DNA of 64,000 nt from Prauserella salsuginis. Its GTDB lineage: Bacteria > Actinomycetota > Actinomycetes > Mycobacteriales > Pseudonocardiaceae. This document shows positions 58,116 through 64,000 of the stretch, one piece after another. A model generated the notes under the pieces. That model had not been told where the DNA came from. It did not search any database and saw nothing but the letters and a program-made list of their open reading frames with translations. The stretch's first letter is position 1. Each line of letters starts with the position of its first letter. The stretch lies in the NCBI RefSeq assembly GCF_024648885.1, contig NZ_JANBBF010000008.1, positions 496,001-560,000 on the forward strand, in the 5' to 3' direction. Both the position numbers and the translations under genes were made by a program.

Positions 58116-59195
58116 TCAGGCGAGGGACTCCCACCACGGGTCGAGCTCCGGCGGCGATGCCACGTCGACCCGCTCCCCCGGTTTCGGCACGGTGAGGGCG
58201 ACGCCGCGGGCGGCCGCCTCCTTGCGCGCCCGGTCGACGGGATCGGCCCAGCCGTGCGGACCGAGGTCGAACGTGCCCCAGTGGACCGGCACGAGCAGGC
58301 CGCCGCCGACGTCGACGTGTGCCGCCACCGCTTCCTCGGGGGTCATGTGCACGTCCGGCCAGCTCGGCGCGTAGGCGCCCAGCTGCATGAGGGTCACGTC
58401 GAACGGACCGTGGTCGGCACCGATGCGGGCGAAACCGTCGAAGTAGCCGGTGTCGCCGCTGTAGAACACCCGGTGCCGCTGCCCGGCCAGCACCCACGAG
58501 GCCCACAGCGTGTTGTTGCGGGCGAAGGCCCGTCCCGAGAAGTGCCGTCCGGGCGTGGCGGTGATCCGCAGTCCGGCGAGGCGGGTCTCGTCGTGCCAGT
58601 CGAGTTCGGTGATCCGCTCGGGCGCCACGCCCCACCGGCGCAGGTGGGTGCCCACTCCCAGGGGGACGACGAACGCCGCGGCGCTCCGGTGTGCGAGGTG
58701 CCGGACGGTGCGCATGTCCAGGTGGTCGTAGTGGTCGTGGGACACGAGGACCACGTCCGGGTCCGGCAGGTCGGTGAGCGCCTGCGGCGGGGCGAACAAC
58801 CTGCGCGGACCGATGACACGCGACGGCGAGGCGCGGTCGCTCCACATCGGATCGATCAGCACCCGCGTGCCGGCGAGTTCGACGAGCGTCGACGCGTGGC
58901 CGAACCACGTCACGTGTAGACCGTCGCCGGGTGCGGCATCCGGTGTCCGGCACTGCGGCACGGGACCGGAGGGACGGCGCTTGCGTCGACCACGGACCAT
59001 GTCGCCGACCGCCTCCCGCACACTTCCCGGCGGCACCCAGCGCAGCGGTTCGGGATTGCGGAACGCACCGTCACGGAACTGTGGCGACCCGGGGTACGGG
59101 CCGGGCCTGCCACCGAGCGCGGCGGCCAGGTCGGCGGTGACGGCGGCGACGGCCGCGGCGAACGCGAATCCCATCGGGCCAGCGATTCTGCGCAC
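58116..59195 (-). CDS. Metallo-beta-lactamase-fold hydrolase (NAPE-PLD/RomA-like)
   Basis: A 359-residue protein. The zinc motif SHDHYDHLDM (about 148-157) and further ligands in TPGRHFSGR, YSGDTGYFDGF and PVHWGTFDL are all present. The WFGHASTLVELAGTRVLIDPMWSDRASP segment is typical of the NAPE-PLD-like L-ascorbate-6-P lactonase/RomA group. A hydrophobic start (GFAFAAAVAAVTADLAAAL) may be a membrane anchor. GTG 59195 has GAGGAGCCG upstream. The substrate is unknown. Confidence 0.88.
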   Translation of the reverse strand: MRRIAGPMGFAFAAAVAAVTADLAAALGGRPGPYPGSPQFRDGAFRNPEPLRWVPPGSVREAVGDMVRGRRKRRPSGPVPQCRTPDAAPGDGLHVTWFGHASTLVELAGTRVLIDPMWSDRASPSRVIGPRRLFAPPQALTDLPDPDVVLVSHDHYDHLDMRTVRHLAHRSAAAFVVPLGVGTHLRRWGVAPERITELDWHDETRLAGLRITATPGRHFSGRAFARNNTLWASWVLAGQRHRVFYSGDTGYFDGFARIGADHGPFDVTLMQLGAYAPSWPDVHMTPEEAVAAHVDVGGGLLVPVHWGTFDLGPHGWADPVDRARKEAAARGVALTVPKPGERVDVASPPELDPWWESLA

Positions 59196-59362
59196 CGGGC
59201 GGCTCCTCGAAACGACGGACGGATGTCGGGCCGCGGACGGCACTGGCCCGCGAACCTGCAGCAGGGTGCCCCGAGGGCCCCTCCGTGCAACGTCGACGGT
59301 CCGCGCCCGGTTCCCACGCTCGCCCCGCGCGAACCGGGGGCCGTGTTCTGCCGGGCGCGGGA

Positions 59363-60859
59363 TCACACGATGGTGCGGGCCCGGGGCTCCTCCTCGCCGG
59401 GGCCGTGGCGCACGAGATCGCCCCACGCGTCGGCGAGCCGGCGTACGAGTTCGTCGAGCACCTGTGGTTCCTGCATGAAAGGCAGCCGCAGGTAGTTGTC
59501 GTGCGCACCGGTCGGGTCCATCGTCGAACCGGGGATGACCTCGACACCGTGGCGGAGTGCGATCTGGGCGAACACGTCGGCGTCCCGCTCGGGCAGGGCG
59601 AGCCACAGCGAGGAACCCCCGTCGGGGGTGCGCCAGGTCCACCCCGGCAGGTGCTCGGTGATCAGCCGCTCGGCCTGGTCGCACCGCTCGGCGCGTTCCA
59701 CCGAGCCGGTCTTGACGATCTCGGGCAGCCGCGGGAACAGGCGTGCGGCGATGGCCTGTTCGATGAGCGGGCCGCCGAGGTCGGCGAGTGCCTTGCGGCG
59801 CGCGCACCGCTGGAGCAGACCGCGCGGCCCGCGGATCCAGCCGATCCGCAGTCCGCCCCACACCGCCTTCAACGACTCGACGACGACCGACTCGACCCCG
59901 GCGGGAAGGTACGCCGACAACGGGGCGGGGATCTCGGGTGCGTCCTCGCGGGCCAGGATGCAGCCGGCGTAGGCATTGTCCTCGATGACGGCGACGTCGT
60001 GGCGCGCGGCGAGTTCGGCGACGCGGCGGCGCCTGCGGTCGGACATCAGCACGCCGGCCGGGTTGTGGAAGGTCGGCATCACGTACAGCACCGAGGGCCG
60101 GTGCTCGGCCAGCACCGCGGCGAGGCGCCGCTCGTCGATGCCCTCGTCGTCGAGGGGCACGGGCACGACCCCGGCACCGGCGTCGCGGAACACATCGAGG
60201 CACGGCTGCCAGCTCGGGGCCTCCACGGCGACCGTCGCAGCGCCCCGGAGGTAGACCTCCGACAGCAGCACGAGCGCCTGGTGGGCGCCGTTGGTGATCA
60301 TGACCTCGTCCGGTGAGGTCGGCAGTCCCTGGCCGGTGTAGTAGTCGGCGACGGCCTCGCGCAGGGCGGGCAGGCCGCGAACCTGGTAGCCGGGGTCGCC
60401 GAGCAGGCCGGGCAGGTCGTAGCGGGCGACCTCCTCGAGCGCCTCGGCGACCTCGGGCACGCCGGCGTCGGCGGCGCAGGCGAGCGAGATGACCGAGCCG
60501 GGACCGTCGATGAGCCGTTGGAAGGTCGCAGCCGCCCTGCCACCGCTCACTCGGCCGTCGGCAGGGACGGCGCGGGCCACGTCGCTGATCCGCGTCCCGC
60601 TGCCCTGCTTCCGTTCCAGCAGTTCCCGGGCCTCGAGCTCCTCGTACGCGGCAACCACGGTGGCGCGGCTGACCGCCAGCAGCCGGGCCAGTTCACGTTC
60701 CGACGGCAGGCGCCGTCCGGCCGCCAGCGCGCCCTCGTCGACGGCCCTGGCCACCGCGTCCGCGAGCTTGCGGTACAGCGGCCCCTCGCCGGCAGTCCAG
60801 TCACCGAGCACGGCGACCAGGTCGCCCCCGCGAGAAAAACGGTCCAATTCTCGTGCCAT
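59363..60859 (-). CDS. MocR-family regulator (GntR HTH fused to aminotransferase domain)
   Basis: A 498-residue protein. Residues 20-90 are a GntR winged helix (PLYRKLADAVARAVDEGALAAGRRLPSERELARLLAVSRATVVAAYEELEARELLERKQGSGT). Residues 120-490 form a fold-type-I aminotransferase domain with the PLP lysine in VESLKAVWGGLRIGW. MocR proteins use PLP as effector binder and often control a divergent gene. The divergent small membrane gene and the motif CCAGTCCA-N14-CTAGTCCA in the 83-base gap fit this. Confidence 0.9.
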   Translation of the reverse strand: MARELDRFSRGGDLVAVLGDWTAGEGPLYRKLADAVARAVDEGALAAGRRLPSERELARLLAVSRATVVAAYEELEARELLERKQGSGTRISDVARAVPADGRVSGGRAAATFQRLIDGPGSVISLACAADAGVPEVAEALEEVARYDLPGLLGDPGYQVRGLPALREAVADYYTGQGLPTSPDEVMITNGAHQALVLLSEVYLRGAATVAVEAPSWQPCLDVFRDAGAGVVPVPLDDEGIDERRLAAVLAEHRPSVLYVMPTFHNPAGVLMSDRRRRRVAELAARHDVAVIEDNAYAGCILAREDAPEIPAPLSAYLPAGVESVVVESLKAVWGGLRIGWIRGPRGLLQRCARRKALADLGGPLIEQAIAARLFPRLPEIVKTGSVERAERCDQAERLITEHLPGWTWRTPDGGSSLWLALPERDADVFAQIALRHGVEVIPGSTMDPTGAHDNYLRLPFMQEPQVLDELVRRLADAWGDLVRHGPGEEEPRARTIV

Positions 60860-60870
60860 TGGTACTTACT

Positions 60871-60900
60871 CCAGTCCAGTGTTCCGTGGATTCTAGTCCA
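60871..60900. promoter_or_regulatory. Candidate MocR operator 1
   Basis: Direct repeats CCAGTCCA (60871-60878) and CTAGTCCA (60893-60900) are 22 bases apart, two helical turns, between mocR and the small membrane gene. CCAGTCCAGTG recurs at 62261-62271. Confidence 0.55.
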
Positions 60901-60912
60901 TGACACCCCCAT

Positions 60913-61105
60913 CGAGTACGACCCGTGAGGAGACGAGACGCAATGGTGACCACACTCCTGTTCGCGGCAGGCCTGATCCTGGTTCTGGCAGTGATCGGGC
61001 GGACGGTGCACTACCCGGGACTGCCGTTCGACGTGGAACCGGCGTTCGCCCGCTACGTCGTGACCGGCCTGGTGATCCTCTGGCACATCGGCCAGGCCAA
61101 CGCCG
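60913..61105. repeat. 193-bp perfect inverted duplication, left copy
   Basis: Every base matches the reverse complement of 62365-62557. The copy covers the ribosome-binding site and first 54 codons of the small membrane gene. Sequence diverges abruptly at both ends. Confidence 0.95.
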
Positions 61106-61158
61106 ACCGAATGGACCGCACCGAACAGTCCAGCCACCGGACCCCGATCGCACGCTGA
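60943..61158 (+). CDS. Small two-helix membrane protein, copy 1
   Basis: A 71-residue protein: helix 1 TTLLFAAGLILVLAVIG (3-19) and helix 2 FARYVVTGLVILWHIGQA (about 35-52) are joined by the short loop RTVHYPGLPFDVEPA. The hydrophilic tail is DRMDRTEQSSHRTPIAR. GAGGAGA precedes ATG 60943. It is divergent from mocR, so it is probably a MocR target. I do not recognise the family. Residues 1-54 are identical to copy 2 at 62527. Confidence 0.75.
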   Translation: MVTTLLFAAGLILVLAVIGRTVHYPGLPFDVEPAFARYVVTGLVILWHIGQANADRMDRTEQSSHRTPIAR

Positions 61159-61465
61159 CGTCCGCGCCACCGGTGGAGGCAGGCCGGCCCGTCCGCGGTG
61201 CCCGGCGCCACCGCCGGAACGCTCCGCCTGCGTGGCACACCGTGGTGCCCCGCAGGTACCCGCGGCGATCCGACGCCGCGTCGATTTCCCCCGGTCACGG
61301 CCGGCACGGGCCCTCGTGCGCCGCAACCATCCCCTCGGGAGCCGACCACCACCGCCGCGAGAACCGGGCCGACGGCGGGCCCCTCCCTCACCGCGGCCGC
61401 GCCCGCCGGGAGCGCACGGGCGCGGCACACCTCCGCGGCGCACCCCCATCGCGCCGGACCAGGGC
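61159..61465. other. 307-base gap without recognised element
   Basis: Very GC-rich DNA with several open frames, none with protein-like composition, between copy 1 and the convergent quinone reductase gene. No strong hairpin stands out. Confidence 0.35.
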
Positions 61466-62233
61466 TCACCGATAGTGGAGCGCGGGCCCTGACCGCCCCG
61501 GACCGAGCCCCGGGCGGAGCACGAGATCCGCGTCGTAGTCGCCCCCGCGCTCGCTGCGGAACGGCAACGGCTCGTCGCAAGCCAGTCCGGCCAGGCGGTC
61601 ACGGAGCCGCGCGACGGCGCGACCCGCGGCGCCCTCGTCGGCGCGGTCGGCGCCGTAGACGGCCAGCGGCGGCAGCGCCTCCATCCCCGTGTACCAGAAC
61701 ACACCGTGGTGCAGCGGGAACAACACATCGTCGAGGTGTCCGTGGATGCCCCGCGGGCCGAACGAACTCTCCCTGGCCCCGATCGTCGTGACCACGAGCC
61801 CGCGTTTGCCCGCCAGTTCCCCGTCGCCGTAGCGGCGCACCCTGCCAGTGGCCGGATCGGTCACCCCGAATCCGAAACCGTGGACCAGGACCCGGTCCAG
61901 CCAGCCTTTCAGGATCGCGGGCGGGCCGAGCCACCACAGCGGGAACTGCAGCACGACGGCGTCCGCCCAGCGCAGCTTCTCCTGTTCGGCGGCGATGTCG
62001 GCGCTGAGTTCGCCCGCGTCGTAGGCGCGGCGGGACGCGGCGCCCACGTGGAGCCGGCAGGCCGGATCGTGACCGAAATCGGCCGCGTCGACCACGGGGT
62101 TCCAGCGCATCGCGTACAGGTCGGACACGGTCACGGCATGGCCGGACGCCACCAGGGCACGCCTGCCCTCGGCGGCGAGCATGCCGCCGAGCGAGCGCGG
62201 TTCGGGATGAGCGTGAATCCACAGGACGTTCAT
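61466..62233 (-). CDS. NAD(P)H:quinone oxidoreductase (NQO1/KefF-type flavodoxin fold)
   Basis: A 255-residue flavodoxin-like protein. LWIHAHPEPRSLGGMLA (4-20) binds FMN/FAD phosphate; VVLQFPLWWLGPPAILKGWLDRVLVHGFGF (about 92-121) is the signature of two-electron quinone/azo reductases. ATG 62233. Upstream lie CCAGTCCA repeats and a 20-bp palindrome, then small membrane copy 2 on the same strand, so the two may form an operon answering electrophiles or quinones. Confidence 0.88.
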   Translation of the reverse strand: MNVLWIHAHPEPRSLGGMLAAEGRRALVASGHAVTVSDLYAMRWNPVVDAADFGHDPACRLHVGAASRRAYDAGELSADIAAEQEKLRWADAVVLQFPLWWLGPPAILKGWLDRVLVHGFGFGVTDPATGRVRRYGDGELAGKRGLVVTTIGARESSFGPRGIHGHLDDVLFPLHHGVFWYTGMEALPPLAVYGADRADEGAAGRAVARLRDRLAGLACDEPLPFRSERGGDYDADLVLRPGLGPGRSGPALHYR

Positions 62234-62247
62234 GCGCCCAGCCTCGA

Positions 62248-62290
62248 CCAGTCCACTATTCCAGTCCAGTGGCTATACAGCCACTGTCCG
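62248..62290. promoter_or_regulatory. Operator region before the quinone reductase
   Basis: CCAGTCCA at 62248-62255 and 62261-62268 echo the mocR operator. They adjoin a perfect palindrome, CAGTGGCT-ATAC-AGCCACTG (62267-62286). Confidence 0.55.
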
Positions 62291-62296
62291 AAAGGA

Positions 62297-62527
62297 TCAG
62301 GCCATTCCATTTCGGGCCGCCGAACGGCGCTTCGTCCTGCCGCGGCTCGCGCCGCTGCGCGCGCCGGCGTTGGCCTGGCCGATGTGCCAGAGGATCACCA
62401 GGCCGGTCACGACGTAGCGGGCGAACGCCGGTTCCACGTCGAACGGCAGTCCCGGGTAGTGCACCGTCCGCCCGATCACTGCCAGAACCAGGATCAGGCC
62501 TGCCGCGAACAGGAGTGTGGTCACCAT
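62297..62527 (-). CDS. Small two-helix membrane protein, copy 2
   Basis: A 76-residue protein whose first 54 residues are identical to copy 1 because the DNA is an exact inverted duplicate. After the breakpoint it acquires a different basic tail (GARSGASRGRTKRRSAARNGMA). ATG 62527 keeps the same ribosome-binding site. It is divergent from the GlxA/AraC-type regulator and upstream of the quinone reductase. The altered tail may be neutral or may mark this copy as the secondary one. Confidence 0.68.
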   Translation of the reverse strand: MVTTLLFAAGLILVLAVIGRTVHYPGLPFDVEPAFARYVVTGLVILWHIGQANAGARSGASRGRTKRRSAARNGMA

Positions 62528-62557
62528 TGCGTCTCGTCTCCTCACGGGTCGTACTCG
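62365..62557. repeat. 193-bp perfect inverted duplication, right copy
   Basis: Exact reverse complement of 60913-61105. The two copies flank 1,259 bases containing the quinone reductase. Confidence 0.95.
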
Positions 62558-62608
62558 GCAGGTGCGTTTCATGACTCAGCATGATCGGGACACCGAGCCG
62601 AGATAAGT

Positions 62609-62641
62609 GGCCGGAGGGCCAGTATGTGAAAGAATCCGGCC
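62609..62641 (+). promoter_or_regulatory. GGCCGGA/TCCGGCC inverted repeat before the AraC-type gene
   Basis: Seven-base arms (62609-62615 and 62635-62641) are 19 bases apart, the second touching ATG 62642. It may be an operator or a hairpin over the start. Confidence 0.4.
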
Positions 62642-63658
62642 ATGCGACCTGAGGCAGAGCTTCACCGCGATCGGCCGCACCGCGTCGCCGTGCTCGTACG
62701 TCCCGGGGTCATGCCCCTCGAACTCGGCCTCGTCCACCAGCTGTTCGGTTCGGCCCGCAGGCAGTCCGGCCCGGGCGCGGGCACCCTGCTGTACGACGTC
62801 GTGACCTGCACGCTCGAGCCCGGTCCGGTGCCGACCGACGCCGACTTCCCCATCCACGTGTCCCACGGTCCGGACGTCATCGACGACGCGGGCACGGTGC
62901 TCGTGCCCGCGTCGGAGGAACCCGGCCAGCCGGAGACGGGCGGCGCGCTGGGACCCGCGCTGGCGGGCGCCCTCGCCCGGGTCCGGCCCGGCGTCCGGAT
63001 CGCGTCGATCTGCACCGGGGCGTTCGTGCTCGCCGCGGCCGGGCTGCTCGACGGCCGCCGCGCCACGACCCACTGGCGGTCCGCCGACACCTTCCGCCGG
63101 CAGTTCCCGCACATCGAACTGGACCCCGACGTGCTGTTCACCGACGGCGGCGACGTCCTCACGTCCGCGGGCGAGGCCGCCGGCATCGACCTGTGCCTCC
63201 ACCTGATCCGGCGCGATCACGGCGCTGCGGTGGCCGCCGACGTGGCCCGCCGCACCGTCGTGCCGCCGTACCGGGAGGGTGGACAGGCCCAGTACGTGCC
63301 ACAGCCGGTGCCCGAGGCGGGCGGTACGTCCACGGCGCCGGCCCGGGCGTGGGCGCTGGAACATCTCGACCGGCCCGTATCGTTGTCCGAACTGGCGGAA
63401 CGGGCATCGATGAGCGTGCGCACGTTCACCCGCCGTTTCCGCGCCGAGACCGGCTGTTCCCCCGGCCGGTGGCTCACCCGGCAACGGGTGGAACGGGCCA
63501 GGGTGCTGCTCGAGGAGACCGACCGGCCCGTCGAGGTGATCGCCGACGACGTGGGATTCGGCACGGGGGCCTCGCTGCGGGCACACTTCCGTGATGTGGT
63601 CGGCGTCTCCCCCGGCGTGTACCGCGCCACGTTCCGGGGCGGAATGCCACAGGACTGA
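62642..63658 (+). CDS. GlxA-type regulator (DJ-1/PfpI domain plus AraC HTH)
   Basis: A 338-residue regulator. Residues 15-200 are a DJ-1/PfpI-like sensor; the usual nucleophile-elbow Cys is seen in IASICTGAFVLAAAGLLDGRRATTHW (about 120-145). Residues 240-332 are the AraC/XylS double helix-turn-helix (VSLSELAERASMSVRTFTRRFRAETGCSPGRWL; IADDVGFGTGASLRAHFRDVVGVSP). It is divergent from small membrane copy 2 and the quinone reductase, probably its targets. The sensor Cys suggests electrophile or redox sensing, which is an inference. Confidence 0.9.
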   Translation: MRPEAELHRDRPHRVAVLVRPGVMPLELGLVHQLFGSARRQSGPGAGTLLYDVVTCTLEPGPVPTDADFPIHVSHGPDVIDDAGTVLVPASEEPGQPETGGALGPALAGALARVRPGVRIASICTGAFVLAAAGLLDGRRATTHWRSADTFRRQFPHIELDPDVLFTDGGDVLTSAGEAAGIDLCLHLIRRDHGAAVAADVARRTVVPPYREGGQAQYVPQPVPEAGGTSTAPARAWALEHLDRPVSLSELAERASMSVRTFTRRFRAETGCSPGRWLTRQRVERARVLLEETDRPVEVIADDVGFGTGASLRAHFRDVVGVSPGVYRATFRGGMPQD

Positions 63659-63690
63659 CAAGCGTTGTCATAACGGAAAGAGGTGACAAC
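63656..63690 (+). promoter_or_regulatory. Palindrome and half-site upstream of sigB
   Basis: TGACAA-GCG-TTGTCA (63656-63670) overlaps the stop codon of the regulator gene, and a half-site TGACAAC recurs at 63684-63690 over the sigB ribosome-binding region. It may be an operator or weak terminator. Confidence 0.4.
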
Positions 63691-63692
63691 GA

Positions 63693-64000
63693 TTGGCAGA
63701 AGCCACCAAGACCCCGACCCGCCGCACGCGCGCAACGGGCAGCGGCGAGGCAGACGCCGACCTGGTCCGTGTCTACCTCGACGAGATCGGTAGGACCCCG
63801 CTGCTGACCGCCGAGCAGGAGATCGACCTGGCCAAGCGCATCGAGGCGGGCGTCTACGCCACCGAGCTGCTCCGTCGGGCCGACCGAGCCCGCGGCGGCC
63901 GCGACGACACCGGCTCCCACCAGGCCGGGCACGACGGCAGCGCCGCCCCGACGCTGCCGTCCGGCGCCGTCGAGCTGCCCGCCGACCGCCGGGACCTCGA
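63693..64000 (+). CDS. sigB: SigB-type RNA polymerase sigma factor, N-terminal part (cut by window edge)
   Basis: The frame opens at TTG 63693, eight bases after AGAGGTG, and runs off the right edge. [45 protein letters not shown] is sigma-70 region 1.2, close to mycobacterial SigB, with only a short extension before it (unlike HrdB/SigA). Conserved regions 2-4 lie outside the window. An insert rich in Gly/Asp/Ser ([19 protein letters not shown]) follows region 1.2. Confidence 0.88.
   Translation, partial: MAEATKTPTRRTRATGSGEADADLVRVYLDEIGRTPLLTAEQEIDLAKRIEAGVYATELLRRADRARGGRDDTGSHQAGHDGSAAPTLPSGAVELPADRRDL

Noticed and set aside
60913-62557. A composite transposon with 193-bp inverted ends
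   Set aside because: No transposase lies between or near the arms, the arms contain coding sequence, and no target-site duplication is visible at the ends.

Overview
The window is 64 kb of very GC-rich chromosomal DNA packed with overlapping genes. Gene content and order match an actinobacterium, most likely of the order Pseudonocardiales (Amycolatopsis, Saccharomonospora or Prauserella type): rimO-pgsA-cinA-clgR-pspA-pspM, dapB beside an M16 protease and pnp-rpsO-ribF-truB, rimP-nusA-ylxR-infB-ylxP-rbfA, flavin-dependent thyX, ftsK, an RNase J, and a SigB-type sigma factor at the right edge. The same gene neighbourhoods are known from mycobacteria. No rRNA, tRNA, CRISPR array, phage or transposase was seen. 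The genus is an inference.

Layout. 1-3.3 kb: end of a DUF58-transglutaminase operon and a DUF3040 membrane protein. 3.9-9.7 kb: dinB, a methyltransferase, a ParA-like ATPase, an Nei-type DNA glycosylase, an 809-base gap holding a 12-codon micro-ORF and two repeat arrays, then pyrD. 9.7-15.1 kb, minus strand: envelope-stress genes (pspM, pspA, clgR) and the cinA-pgsA-rimO operon. 15.2-21.7 kb: argA-like acetyltransferase, secreted phospholipase A2, ftsK, an acyltransferase, and an Lrp regulator divergent from an EamA exporter. 21.8-27.4 kb, minus strand: RNase J-dapA, a membrane Ser/Thr kinase, an ACT protein and thyX. 27.7-32.6 kb: an RHH (HicB-like)/DUF4097 pair, a YcaQ-type glycosylase, an acetyltransferase and small membrane proteins. 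32.1-42.2 kb, minus strand: TPR-like protein, dapB, M16 protease, pnp, rpsO, an RNA-ligase-like protein, an HTH protein, ribF, truB and an MFS transporter. 42.4-52.6 kb: a dinF-type exporter, two plus-strand genes sitting where nrnA usually is, then rbfA, ylxP, infB, ylxR, nusA and rimP. 52.9-59.2 kb: a ferritin-like lipoprotein, a Pro-rich membrane protein, a class V aminotransferase, two PH-domain membrane proteins and a metallo-hydrolase. 59.4-64 kb: a small redox and regulatory locus with a MocR regulator, two copies of a small membrane protein inside a perfect 193-bp inverted duplication, an FMN quinone reductase and a GlxA/AraC-type regulator; then the start of sigB.

How it works together. 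Much of the window is translation and RNA machinery (rimP, nusA, infB, rbfA, truB, rpsO, pnp, RNase J, rimO), diaminopimelate and nucleotide synthesis (dapA, dapB, thyX, pyrD), and envelope or chromosome upkeep (ftsK, pgsA, psp genes, transglutaminase). Genes are often coupled by 4-base GTGA/ATGA overlaps. Many promoters place a TANNNT -10 box 6-8 nt before the start codon, so the mRNAs are probably leaderless or nearly so. Three convergent gene pairs overlap tail to tail by 17-20 bp.

Most unusual features: (1) a micro-ORF at 8097-8135 whose ribosome-binding site matches the whole 16S rRNA 3' tail and can be masked by its own downstream sequence; (2) several unrelated intergenic tandem arrays with 17-21 bp periods; (3) an operator array of TGRYGTCA half-sites over a leaderless promoter before the RHH gene; (4) the 193-bp perfect inverted duplication; (5) a C- and A-rich, G-poor leader upstream of rimP-nusA.
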